Below, piece after piece: positions 16,720 through 25,267 of a DNA stretch of 64,000 bases (its first letter is position 1; the number at the start of each line of letters is the position of its first letter). The translations under genes and the position numbers were made by a program. The stretch is from DASVWZ01 sp036392935 (GTDB lineage: Bacteria; Acidobacteriota; Terriglobia; Terriglobales; Acidobacteriaceae), in contig DASVWZ010000322.1 in NCBI GenBank assembly GCA_036392935.1, positions 17,080 to 81,079 of the forward strand. Direction: 5' to 3'. A model generated the notes under the pieces. The model worked only from the letters and a program-made list of their open reading frames with translations, did no database searches and was not told the DNA's origin.

Positions 16720-17997
16720 CTACTTCGCCCCGCCGCCCGTGCTGATCATGACCACGGCGCCGCATCCCGGGTTCGGCGAGCAGGCGTTGAGATCGCCTCC
16801 GTTGGTCGTAGTCACGAATATCGCGCCGTTTTGAAGAAAGACGCCGTTCTGCGGGTCGGTGCCTGTGCCCGGTCCGGAGACGGGAAAGCTGTAAATGGTC
16901 TGGTGCTTCCAAGTCGCCGGATCAAGTTGGAAGACGCTTCCGGCCACGTGCGCGCCGCCTTCGTAGGTTGTGCCGTAGATCATGCCGGACTGATCGAGCG
17001 CCAGTCTTCCCGACGGCTGGCTTTCGTGGGGGAAGTTGATGCCTTTTCCGTTCACCCATTTGCCATTTTGCTGGCTGAACGAAAACAAAGTTCCCCCGCC
17101 AAGATTGCCGCCGATGGTGGTTACACCATAGAGGTTGCCTTTACCGTCGAGGGTTACGCCGGCGCGCGGATTGCCGCCATCCGTGTCGTTAAAGTCGCGA
17201 ATGGTCACCAACTGCCACTGGCCTCCGCCAACGTGGACAAGCTCAAATACTTCGCCACAACCGTCGGAGTTAAAGGTATTGCAGGCGTCGTTATTTCCGC
17301 CGGAATTGGTGGTGCCGTAGAGGTTGCCAGCGGCGTCAAATACCAGGCCGTCGCGCGGTTCGGCGCCTTGACCGAAAGCGTCACTGAAGCGGTGAAGCAC
17401 GGCTTCGCCCCAGGTGCCGTTTTTTCTCGGCGTCAGTTCGTAGATGGTTCCGCAACCCGCCTGGAAGCAACCGACATGGCCCATACCGCCACGTGACGTA
17501 GTTCCGTACAGATTACCGGCAGCATCGAACACTACTTCGCCGAACGGAAGTTGACCGTCGGTATCGCCCTTGAAGCTGTACAAAACGGTTTCGGTCCAAG
17601 TCTTTCCGCTCTTGGGCGGAGTAAGCTTGTAAACTACGCCCAGCCCATTCGCTCCGCCCGACGCAGCTGTTCCGTAACCGTTTCCCTGCGCATCAAACAC
17701 CAGCGTGCCCAACGGGCTTCCGCCGTCCGCGCCACCGGTGAAGGCGTAAATCACCTCAAACATCCAGCCTCCGTTCCCGTCGGGAATGAACCGGTAGATC
17801 GTGCCTGCGTTGCCGGATCCAGCCTCTTGCGTCGCGCCGTACAGATTTCCCGCTGCGTCGGCGTTCAGACCGGAGGTAGGATACGCACCGTCATTGGTTC
17901 CCTTGAATTCATGGAGCACAGTGACCGTAGGTTTATTGGCGGCAAAAGCAAAAACCGACAAAAGCACGAAAGATAGAAAAAGGGCTGGCTTAAACAT
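16720..17997 (-). CDS. GloVer tandem-repeat secreted protein
   Basis: About 425 residues from the ATG at 17997 (MFKPALFLSFVLLSVFAFAA, a signal peptide). The mature protein is built of repeats of the form LVFDAQGNGYGTAASGG or FDAAGNLYGTTSRGG, about nine times, spaced roughly 45 residues apart: the choice-of-anchor GloVer beta-propeller-like repeats frequent in acidobacterial secreted proteins. Cys residues occur in pairs in some loops (GCFQAGCGTIY). A GGAG site precedes the ATG; the longer frame to 18123 would add a basic leader and is less likely. Its role is unknown: a secreted propeller that probably binds something at the cell surface. Confidence 0.82.
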   Translation of the reverse strand: MFKPALFLSFVLLSVFAFAANKPTVTVLHEFKGTNDGAYPTSGLNADAAGNLYGATQEAGSGNAGTIYRFIPDGNGGWMFEVIYAFTGGADGGSPLGTLVFDAQGNGYGTAASGGANGLGVVYKLTPPKSGKTWTETVLYSFKGDTDGQLPFGEVVFDAAGNLYGTTSRGGMGHVGCFQAGCGTIYELTPRKNGTWGEAVLHRFSDAFGQGAEPRDGLVFDAAGNLYGTTNSGGNNDACNTFNSDGCGEVFELVHVGGGQWQLVTIRDFNDTDGGNPRAGVTLDGKGNLYGVTTIGGNLGGGTLFSFSQQNGKWVNGKGINFPHESQPSGRLALDQSGMIYGTTYEGGAHVAGSVFQLDPATWKHQTIYSFPVSGPGTGTDPQNGVFLQNGAIFVTTTNGGDLNACSPNPGCGAVVMISTGGGAK

Positions 17998-18246
17998 TCG
18001 TTGCGATCTCCGGGGGTTCGATTTTGCGCGTCCGGCGCGGCTTTCAAGCCGCCGGGCCGAGCCAAGACAGTGTACGGCAAGCCGAGCCATCGGACTTTGA
18101 CGAACTTGCAAATAAATTGTCAAAACTGGGAAACGACGTCATTCGCAGGCCTTTGGCTGGCACTCGCCGATCGTTGCTCTCCGAAGGCTGACCAAAGCGT
18201 CCAAAGGATTCGGCACATTACAATCGATCGACCCGTGGAGGAAAGT

Positions 18247-18657
18247 ATGAACTGGTTGCGCAGAATCGTATCCAAAGAGACTTTCGGACCGGATCTCGTC
18301 CGACTGACGGTATGCGCAATCTTATTCACCCATGGCGTCTACCGTTTTTATATGGGCGAGGTCACCGGCCTCGGCGATATTCTTCAAGAAGAAGGAGTTC
18401 CCGCAGGCCATCTGCTCGCGTTCCTGATCACGCTGGCCGAAACCGCCGGCTCGACATTGCTTGCTCTCCGCATTCTCGCCGTGCCCATCAGTCTGATTCT
18501 GTCGCTGATCTACTTCACCGGCATTATGATGTTCAACCGCCATCGCGGCTTTTTTGTTGTCGGCGGCCACGCCAACGGCGGCTGGGAATACAACGCACTG
18601 CTTATCGCCTGCCTGCTCGCAACCGCCTGGAACAACCGCAATCGGCCTTGGCTCTGA
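18247..18657 (+). CDS. DoxX-family membrane protein
   Basis: The ATG at 18247, with GGAGGAAAGT directly upstream, starts a 136-residue four-helix membrane protein: VRLTVCAILFTHGVYRFY, HLLAFLITLAETAGSTLLALRI, LILSLIYFTGIMMFNRHRGFFV and the terminal helix YNALLIACLLATAWN. The pattern matches DoxX/SURF4-like proteins, which sit in the inner membrane and have been linked to quinone or redox homeostasis. It stands alone between the divergent GloVer gene and smc. Confidence 0.82.
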   Translation: MNWLRRIVSKETFGPDLVRLTVCAILFTHGVYRFYMGEVTGLGDILQEEGVPAGHLLAFLITLAETAGSTLLALRILAVPISLILSLIYFTGIMMFNRHRGFFVVGGHANGGWEYNALLIACLLATAWNNRNRPWL

Positions 18658-19044
18658 TCCCCAAATGCTCGCAGTTCTTCGTTGCGTTCGGTTATGCCCC
18701 GCGCTATGCTTTTCTGGCTCTCGCGATTTTCCCCTCCTACCTTCCTCGCCCGTCGTGTCAGCGATAACTGTTACATTGTGTGTGCAAAATGACGGGGTTA
18801 TGCACAAGGCGGCACCATATATAGTGTTTTCTTGCTTGACCCCGGCTTAATTTCGCCGTTACAGTAGCTTCAATCTGTGCCCAGCCCTGTCCAGCCGCGG
18901 GTCGGCCATTTGCGAAGTGCGTAGCGGAGGAATCTGATTAGTAAAGAGGGTGAGAGGGCATGCCGATAGCGCTGTTGCGCGGTCCGGTGCGATCACCTTG
19001 CAAGCCGAGACGTTGCAAGCAACGCCTCTACAAAGGAGTTCAAG
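18658..19044. other. Non-coding region upstream of smc
   Basis: The gap between the DoxX gene and smc contains no gene that I support. It holds one plausible promoter (18836-18864) and, near its end, the ribosome site AAAGGAG at 19032-19038 for smc. Two short near-palindromes (GTTGCAAGC repeats around 19010-19022) lie between them. Confidence 0.4.
18836..18864 (+). promoter_or_regulatory. Possible smc promoter
   Basis: TTGACC (18836-18841) and TTACAG (18859-18864) are 17 bases apart, a reasonable sigma-70 layout with a good -35 and a weak -10. It would give an approximately 170-base leader before the TTG start of smc. No other strong candidate is visible in the gap. Confidence 0.35.
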
Positions 19045-22000
19045 TTGCTCAAACTGAAAAGGCTGCAAATCCTGGGATTCAAATCGTTTTGTGACCGCAC
19101 CGAGCTGAAATTCCACGGTGAAGGCGTGGCGGCCATTATCGGACCAAACGGCTGCGGAAAGTCCAATATCGCCGACGCGATTTCTTGGGTGCTGGGCGAG
19201 CAGTCGGCGAAGACACTGCGGGGATCCCGCATGGAAGACGTAATCTTTGCGGGTACGCGCGACCGCAAACCGACCGGCATGGCCGAAGTTGCGCTGACGC
19301 TGATCGATCCCGAGGTTTACGACGGGCCGGACGCGGCGGATCCAACCGAAGTCGATATTCAGGACGAGATGCCGCTGACCGAAGATTGGGATGAAGCCGA
19401 AGTGCGGGCGCGCGCCGCGGAAGAAGTCGATCGACTGACGGAAGATGCGCAGCCGGGATTGGCGGAATCGGTCGACGATGAAGACCTGCTGCTGTGCGAG
19501 TTGCCGGGACCAGTGAAGGTTGTGCCCATCCGGCGGGTGATTTCGGGCAAAGAAACGCAAGGGCCGCAGGTGGTGTTGAAGATCCGGCGGAGAAAATTTC
19601 AGCAACAGTTCCGCTCGGGGGAGATCGTCGTCACACGGCGGCTCTTCCGATCGGGAGACAGCGAATACCTGTTGAACGGGAAGCTCTGCCGCTTGCGCGA
19701 TATTCAGGAATTGTTCATGGGCACAGGGCTTGGCCCGGAATCCTACGCCCTGATTGAGCAGGGGCGTATCGGGCAAATTCTCAGCAGCCGGCCCACGGAC
19801 CGGCGGGCGATTATCGAAGAAGCCGCGGGCATCACGAAATTCAAGACGAAGAAGCGATTGGCCGAAGCGCGCCTCGAAGACGCCAAGGTCAACTTGTCGC
19901 GCGTGAATGACATTTTTGAGGAAGTCACGCGGCAGATGAATTCGCTGAAGCGGCAGGCTTCGAAGGCCGAGCGCTACGCCAAGTTGCGCGAGGAGATGCG
20001 CGCGAAACTGCGCCTGGTGCTGGCCAGCAAGTTCGTACATTTGGACGAGCAGAACGCCGAGTTGGAAGGACAGATCACTGCCCTATCCGAAGAAATGCGG
20101 CTCCAAGCGGACGAAGTTCAGCAGTCCGAATCCGAGCAAAGCGAGCGCACACAGCGCGGATATTCGATCGAAACCGAGATCCGCGAAAACCGCGAACGGC
20201 TGAGCGAGATCAAGGTCGAAGTCGAGCGGGCGCAAGCGAAACAACGAGAGAATGAAGATCGCTGCGCTGAACTGAAGACTCGGTCGGCGTCGTGGGAAGC
20301 GGAACTGGAGCAGGCGCGAAATCGGCTCGCGTCGGTCGAACTGGAAGAGGAAACCAACCGCAAGGTCTTGGAAGCAACGTCTTCCGAGCTGGCTTCCGCG
20401 CATCAGGCGATGCAGGCAAGCCAACAGTCGGCAAATGCTGCGTCCGACGCTCTTCGGCAGATGGAAAGCCAGCAGGAACAATCGCGGACCGAGGTCCTGG
20501 AAGCCGTGGCCGCTGCAGCCGATTTCAAGAATCAGCTCATGCAAGCGGAAGAGCGCCTGGGTTCGATTGATCGCGAGGCGCAGCGCTTGCAGGCGGAAAT
20601 GGCCGCGGCCGGCACGCAGGTCGAGGCGTTTGGAGGCGAACGCGGTCAGCTCGCTCTCAGGTTCGATACGGTTTCGCAGCGGGTCTTCGTTCTCTCCGAA
20701 GAAATTGTGCGCTTTCGCGAGACGCTGGAGTCGAAGCGGCGCGAAGAACTGGAGTCGAAAAGCCGGCTCGATGGCCTGCGCGCTGAGTTTGCATCGGCTG
20801 TCGGCAAGCGGGCATCACTCGAAGCGGTGATTGCCGAGCATGGCTACTCGACTGAATCGGTGCGGCGATTGTTCCAATCCGGCGGCATGCAAGGCGGTTT
20901 GAAGCCCGCCGGCGTGCTGGCAGACTTTCTGGAAGTCGAGCCCCAATATGAAGGAGTGGTCGAGGATTTCCTGCGCGATGAATTGAACTACATCGTCGTC
21001 AAGTCGTGGGATGCAGCGGACGAAGGGTTGCGCCTGTTGCGCACCGACGTCGACGGCCGAGCCACGTTCCTGGTTCACCCTGAAGATGCGCAGGCGAAGT
21101 TTTCTTTCGCGGTGGACGAGGCAGCGAGAAATATGACGCCGAATCAGGCGCCGATCCTGCCCTTGAAGAATGCGATCCGTGTGCTGAATGGTTTCGGGCG
21201 TTCGCTCGAGGTCATTCTGCCGAAGTTGCGTGACGGATACATCGTCGGTGATCCGGCAGCAGCGCGGGCGTTGGCGCTGGAGAATCCGGATGCGTTCTTC
21301 CTTTCGCAATCGGGTGAATGCTTTCGCAATGTGACGGTCACCGGCGGACGGCAATTGACACAAGGGCCGTTATCGATGAAGCGTGATCTTCGCGAAGTGT
21401 CGCGGCTGCTGGCCGATCTGGAAAATGCGCTGCGTCATGAAGAGATGCGCGTGCTGACACTGGGGCGTGAAATTAAAGAACTCTCTTCCCTGCTGGACCG
21501 TCTGGAAGCGGAAAAGCGCGACGCTGAAAAACAGGCCATGACCTCCGGCCATATGCTGCAACAACTCGACGCAGAAATGGCGCGGGTAGAAGACCGGTTG
21601 AATACAGCGCGGCAGGAACATTCGCGGATGATGACTGACCGCCAAGAGCAGCAGGGGCTGATCCGGTCGCGCCAGCAGGACCTGGCCGGCATGCAACAGC
21701 GTCGCGAGGAGATCGAACGGCAAGCTGCGGCTGCGGCCGGTCGACTGTCCGAATTTCGCCAGAACCGCGAGATCGCCGCGCAGCAAGCCTCCGAGCAAAT
21801 GGCCCTGGTGGCCACGCTTGAAGAACGCAATCGTTCGGCGGCCGCAGTGCTCGATCGGATCGAGACGCTGGCCCGCGAAGTGCGCGAACGCGTTGGCACG
21901 CTGATCTCGCAAATGGAAGCGGCCAGTGCCGAGACGCTGCAGCGCCAGAGCGACAATGAAGAATTGACGGTTCGAGTTGCCGATCTGAGCGCAGAACGCA

Positions 22001-22914
22001 ACGCCGCCGAAACGCGAGATGGATTGTTGCAGGCCGAATCTGACGGCGTACGCACGCGGTTGGCAGAGATTGATTCCCTACTCAAGACTGCGCGGCAACT
22101 GCTGGAGCAATCGCGCGACCGGCGCGCCGAACTCTCGACGGCCATTGCCAAGCTGGCCGCCGATGCGCAGTACATGGCAGAAACCTGTATGAACGAACTG
22201 GGACTGCAGCGGCAGGAACTGGTGGCTGATGCCGCGATTGTCCCAGTCTCAGGCGATCAACTCACCGCCGAAGACCAGGCGTATCGCGACATGAGGACGC
22301 GGCTCGACGCGATGGGGCCAGTCAACATGATGGCACTCGAAGAATATAAGGAGACCGCCGAGCGGCACGCGTTCCTGGAAACGCAAAGAAAAGATCTGCT
22401 CGATTCAATCGAGAACACCCAGGCCACGATCAAAGAAATCGATATGATTTCGCGGCAGAAGTTCGAAGAGGCCTTCGGCAAGATCAACGAGAATTTCCAG
22501 GTCACATTCAAGAAACTGTTCGGTGGTGGTCATGCGTTCATGCGCCTGACTGACGAAGAAAACAGCGCCGAGAGCGGCATCGACGTTGTGGCATCGCCTC
22601 CCGGGAAGAAATTGCAAAACGTCCTCCTGCTCTCAGGTGGCGAGAAAGCGCTGACTGCGCTGTCGCTGCTGGTGGGCATCTTCAAATACCAGCCCAGCCC
22701 GTTCTGTATTCTCGACGAAGTCGATGCGCCCCTCGACGAAGCCAACATCGGCCGCTTCACCGAACTGGTAAAAGAAATGAGTGTGCAGACGCAGTTTGTG
22801 CTGATTACGCACAGCAAGAAAACCATGAGCATTGCTCCGGTGCTTTATGGCGTGACCATGCAAGAGCCGGGGGTTTCGAAGCTGGTTTCCGTGCGGTTTG
22901 GTGCGACGGCGTAA
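19045..22914 (+). CDS. smc: Chromosome segregation ATPase SMC
   Basis: The 1289-residue protein is a complete SMC: Walker A GPNGCGKS at 33-40, two long coiled coils rich in Glu/Arg/Ala, a hinge at about 600-760 (KPAGVLADFLEVEPQYEGVV, DGRATFLVHPED), the signature LLLSGGEKALTALS near 1195 and Walker B FCILDEVDAPLD near 1219. It forms the condensin that organises the chromosome. Translation starts at TTG (19045) behind AAAGGAG; no better start exists. It is about 100 residues longer than usual, because of an insertion around residues 88-190 between the first head strand (GMAEVALTLIDPE) and VVTRRLFRSGDSEYLLNG. The insertion is very acidic (EDWDEAEVR, ESVDDEDLLL). ScpA/ScpB are not nearby. Confidence 0.96.
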   Translation: MLKLKRLQILGFKSFCDRTELKFHGEGVAAIIGPNGCGKSNIADAISWVLGEQSAKTLRGSRMEDVIFAGTRDRKPTGMAEVALTLIDPEVYDGPDAADPTEVDIQDEMPLTEDWDEAEVRARAAEEVDRLTEDAQPGLAESVDDEDLLLCELPGPVKVVPIRRVISGKETQGPQVVLKIRRRKFQQQFRSGEIVVTRRLFRSGDSEYLLNGKLCRLRDIQELFMGTGLGPESYALIEQGRIGQILSSRPTDRRAIIEEAAGITKFKTKKRLAEARLEDAKVNLSRVNDIFEEVTRQMNSLKRQASKAERYAKLREEMRAKLRLVLASKFVHLDEQNAELEGQITALSEEMRLQADEVQQSESEQSERTQRGYSIETEIRENRERLSEIKVEVERAQAKQRENEDRCAELKTRSASWEAELEQARNRLASVELEEETNRKVLEATSSELASAHQAMQASQQSANAASDALRQMESQQEQSRTEVLEAVAAAADFKNQLMQAEERLGSIDREAQRLQAEMAAAGTQVEAFGGERGQLALRFDTVSQRVFVLSEEIVRFRETLESKRREELESKSRLDGLRAEFASAVGKRASLEAVIAEHGYSTESVRRLFQSGGMQGGLKPAGVLADFLEVEPQYEGVVEDFLRDELNYIVVKSWDAADEGLRLLRTDVDGRATFLVHPEDAQAKFSFAVDEAARNMTPNQAPILPLKNAIRVLNGFGRSLEVILPKLRDGYIVGDPAAARALALENPDAFFLSQSGECFRNVTVTGGRQLTQGPLSMKRDLREVSRLLADLENALRHEEMRVLTLGREIKELSSLLDRLEAEKRDAEKQAMTSGHMLQQLDAEMARVEDRLNTARQEHSRMMTDRQEQQGLIRSRQQDLAGMQQRREEIERQAAAAAGRLSEFRQNREIAAQQASEQMALVATLEERNRSAAAVLDRIETLAREVRERVGTLISQMEAASAETLQRQSDNEELTVRVADLSAERNAAETRDGLLQAESDGVRTRLAEIDSLLKTARQLLEQSRDRRAELSTAIAKLAADAQYMAETCMNELGLQRQELVADAAIVPVSGDQLTAEDQAYRDMRTRLDAMGPVNMMALEEYKETAERHAFLETQRKDLLDSIENTQATIKEIDMISRQKFEEAFGKINENFQVTFKKLFGGGHAFMRLTDEENSAESGIDVVASPPGKKLQNVLLLSGGEKALTALSLLVGIFKYQPSPFCILDEVDAPLDEANIGRFTELVKEMSVQTQFVLITHSKKTMSIAPVLYGVTMQEPGVSKLVSVRFGATA

Positions 22915-23114
22915 GCGCCATCGGTTCGGCGGCAGCTAAAGCAAAATTGAGTTTTTCGCAGGCAAGATTTTATCCTCTGCCCTCCTCAGCTTTTCCACAT
23001 GACAATTCGCTCCGAAACCCGCTCTGGCAGCCTTGTTTCAGCCACATAGCAGACTGTCAAATTTTTCTTCGCCGCCGTCTCTGGAAATCTTCGACCTGAC
23101 CGTGATTCCTGCCG

Positions 23115-23142
23115 TTGACAAAAATCTCTGGCCAGCTAGAAT
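23115..23142 (+). promoter_or_regulatory. purC promoter
   Basis: TTGACA (23115-23120), a 16-base spacer and TAGAAT (23137-23142) form a good sigma-70 promoter 30 bases upstream of the purC ATG. A second TAGAAT (23160-23165) lies six bases before the ATG. Confidence 0.65.
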
Positions 23143-23171
23143 ACCCAAACGTTTCGCCTTAGAATCTAACA

Positions 23172-24086
23172 ATGAGCCCCGAACTTCTAGACGCCGTCCT
23201 GTTGCAAACCGATATTCCTGACCTAACCCATCGCGCCAGCGGCAAGGTGCGCGACATTTATGACATTGATGCGAACTCGCTGCTGTTTGTGGCGACCGAT
23301 CGCATCTCCGCCTTCGATTACGTGCTGGCCACCGGTATCCCGCACAAGGGCCGGGTGCTCACGCAGCTTTCCCTTTTTTGGTTCGACTTTTTGAAGGATG
23401 TCGTTCCCAACCATCTCATCACCGCCGACGTAGATAAATATCCGGCGGTCGCGCGCAAATATAAAGACCAGCTTGCGGGCCGATCAATGCTGGTTAAGAA
23501 AGCCGAGATGTTCCCGGTCGAGTGCGTAGTGCGCGGCTATATTTCCGGATCGGCATGGAAGGAATACAAAGCCAGCGGCAAGGTTTGCGGAATTGATCTA
23601 CCCAAGGGGCTACAGGAGTCTGAGCAGTTTCCCGAGCCGATCTTCACGCCCGCGACCAAAGCTACCGACGGGCACGATCTGAATATCCCGTTTGAAGAGA
23701 TGGCGCGGATTGTCGGCCAGGAACAAGCCAGCAAACTGCGCGACCTTACGCTTGCCATCTACACCAAAGCCGCGAGTTATGCGCGGCAAAAAGGCATCAT
23801 CATTGCCGACACCAAGTTTGAGTTTGGCATCACCGACCAGGGCATCACGCTGGCCGATGAAGTCTTAACACCGGATTCTTCGCGCTTCTGGCCGGCGGAC
23901 CGTTATAAAGCCGGGCAGGCGCAGGATTCCTACGACAAGCAGTACGTCCGTGATTATCTGGAACAGATTCGCTGGAACAAGCAGCCGCCAGCACCGGCCC
24001 TCCCCCCGGACGTGGCTCGCAAGACCAGCGAAAAATACCTGGAGGCTTATCACCGGCTCACCGGGCACGAGCTGGAAATTCCGTAG
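23172..24086 (+). CDS. purC: Phosphoribosylaminoimidazole-succinocarboxamide synthase
   Basis: The 304-residue protein carries the SAICAR synthetase motifs: SGKVRDIYDIDANSLLFVAT, DRISAFDYVLATGIPHKG, ECVVRGYISGSAWKEYKASG and IIADTKFEFGITDQG, then the typical DEVLTPDSSRFW. It joins aspartate to CAIR with ATP in purine synthesis. The C-terminal segment (SYDKQYVRDYLEQIRW) matches the longer eukaryote/plant-like branch of the family. No other pur gene is nearby. There is no Shine-Dalgarno sequence before the ATG. Confidence 0.96.
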   Translation: MSPELLDAVLLQTDIPDLTHRASGKVRDIYDIDANSLLFVATDRISAFDYVLATGIPHKGRVLTQLSLFWFDFLKDVVPNHLITADVDKYPAVARKYKDQLAGRSMLVKKAEMFPVECVVRGYISGSAWKEYKASGKVCGIDLPKGLQESEQFPEPIFTPATKATDGHDLNIPFEEMARIVGQEQASKLRDLTLAIYTKAASYARQKGIIIADTKFEFGITDQGITLADEVLTPDSSRFWPADRYKAGQAQDSYDKQYVRDYLEQIRWNKQPPAPALPPDVARKTSEKYLEAYHRLTGHELEIP

Positions 24087-24110
24087 AGATTATTACCTGA
24101 GGAGAACGCG

Positions 24111-24629
24111 TTGACGGCCACTGACTGGATTATTGTGGCAGTGATCGTTTTGTCGGCAGCGCAGGCGGCCAGCGCGGGATTCTTTCAGGAGATCTTCGGA
24201 ATTGCCGGTCTCGTCTTCGGGTATTTTCTGGCCGCATGGCAATACCGTCCCTTGGCGCAGCGTTTTGCGCCGTATTTGAGTTCGCCGTGGTTTGGCGATA
24301 TGGTGGCGTTTCTTGCCATCTTTGTGGCGGTCATGATTTTGGCCGGAATTGCTGGCAGGATTACCCGCTGGCTGATGAAAGAAGCGGGATTGAGTTTTGT
24401 GGATCGCTTGCTGGGTGGAGCGCTCGGGCTTCTGCGTGGTTGCTTGATCGTCGCAGTCGTTCTGATGGGTATGGCAGCGTTCAATCCAGCATCCAAGTGG
24501 CTCGAAGGTTCGAGGTTTGCGCCGTACTTCCTGGTCGTCGGACGGGGCGCAATCTGGGTCGCACCTTCGGAGCTGCGTGCACGTTTTTATCAGGGACTCG
24601 ACTTGCTGCGGCAGGAACGGTCGATGTGA
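24111..24629 (+). CDS. CvpA-family membrane protein
   Basis: The 172-residue protein has four hydrophobic helices: DWIIVAVIVLSAAQAASAGF, FGIAGLVFGYFLAAWQYRP, MVAFLAIFVAVMILAGIAGR and LLGGALGLLRGCLIVAVVLM. The layout and GLLRG segment match the CvpA (colicin V production) family of inner-membrane proteins. It begins at TTG, 24 bases after purC, with GAGGAG ahead of it; E. coli cvpA also lies next to a purine gene (purF). Its cellular role is envelope-related but not settled. Confidence 0.88.
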   Translation: MTATDWIIVAVIVLSAAQAASAGFFQEIFGIAGLVFGYFLAAWQYRPLAQRFAPYLSSPWFGDMVAFLAIFVAVMILAGIAGRITRWLMKEAGLSFVDRLLGGALGLLRGCLIVAVVLMGMAAFNPASKWLEGSRFAPYFLVVGRGAIWVAPSELRARFYQGLDLLRQERSM

Positions 24630-24718
24630 TCGCCGCCCGATGGTCGCGTCCTTTAATCATCTGGCATTGGCAGCGAAAAGCAGATTGACTAAGCTTTTCA
24701 GAAAACGAGAGATGGATT

Positions 24719-24997
24719 GTGAAAGATCAGCTGGAAGCCCTCATACTACAGATGTACAAAAGCAATATTCTCTACTCAGAGGCAGTGCGGGAGTTTAAGA
24801 AACGATTTATCCTCACCGTACTTCAAGAAAACAACGGCAACCAATGCCGCGCCGCCCGCCAGCTTGCTATGCATCGCAATACGCTGAGCCGAACGATTAC
24901 CGAACTGAAGATCGACGTGCGCCAGCTCCGTGCTGGAGTCAAACGGCCGCCGCGCAGCGCCCGGCCAGCCGGTTACGAAAGAAAAGGCATCCGGTAG
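24719..24997 (+). CDS. Fis-type helix-turn-helix regulator
   Basis: The GTG at 24719 starts a 92-residue protein with a Fis/NtrC-C-terminal type HTH: FKKRFILTVLQENNGNQCRAARQLAMHRNTLSRTITELKI. This is the DNA-binding module of Fis, here alone with a short helical N-terminus (LEALILQMYKSNILYSEAVR) and a basic tail. It could act as a nucleoid-associated protein or a local regulator. It follows the CvpA gene by 89 bases on the same strand. Confidence 0.85.
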   Translation: MKDQLEALILQMYKSNILYSEAVREFKKRFILTVLQENNGNQCRAARQLAMHRNTLSRTITELKIDVRQLRAGVKRPPRSARPAGYERKGIR

Positions 24998-25028
24998 CCA
25001 GCTCCCGGATAGTATCCCCTCCATCGAC

Positions 25029-25142
25029 CGCGGCGCAGCCGCGTATATAATTAAACCTAAGCGTTGCAGGCTTAGACCTTAACTATTAAGGGTCAAGAGT
25101 TTGATATGCCCTGCTTTCCTTTCTGCCTAGGGGCGGTCTAAG
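25029..25142 (+). other. Structured leader with competing hairpins
   Basis: Within 270 untranslated bases lie three consecutive hairpins: CGCGGC-GCA-GCCGCG (25029-25043), CTAAGC...GCTTAG (25057-25075) and GACCTTAA-CTA-TTAAGGGTC (25075-25094). CTTAGACC (25071-25078), shared by the last two, is also perfectly complementary to GGTCTAAG (25135-25142). Pairing of the distant segments would destroy both small hairpins. The first hairpin may simply end the preceding Fis-type gene. Mutually exclusive stems in the leader of the adaptor gene are consistent with a regulatory RNA, but no known riboswitch class is recognised. Confidence 0.4.
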
Positions 25143-25267
25143 ACAGTGCACCCGATAGGCTGCCAAAACGGCCGGCAGCGAAAAGGCCGAAATTCCGGAA
25201 CAAACTAGAAGCCGACTGCGTACCAACCCATGAGATCGCACGACGCAGTTTCGTGCAGGAGGATGCT

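Noticed and set aside
16604..16834. Short plus-strand frame in the AT-rich gap and the GloVer gene end
   Set aside because: It overlaps the real GloVer coding sequence on the other strand and has no ribosome site or motif.
18859..20040. 393-codon minus-strand frame opposite the smc start
   Set aside because: Shadow of the SMC head and coiled coil; the translated sequence is Arg/Phe/His-rich and shows no domain.
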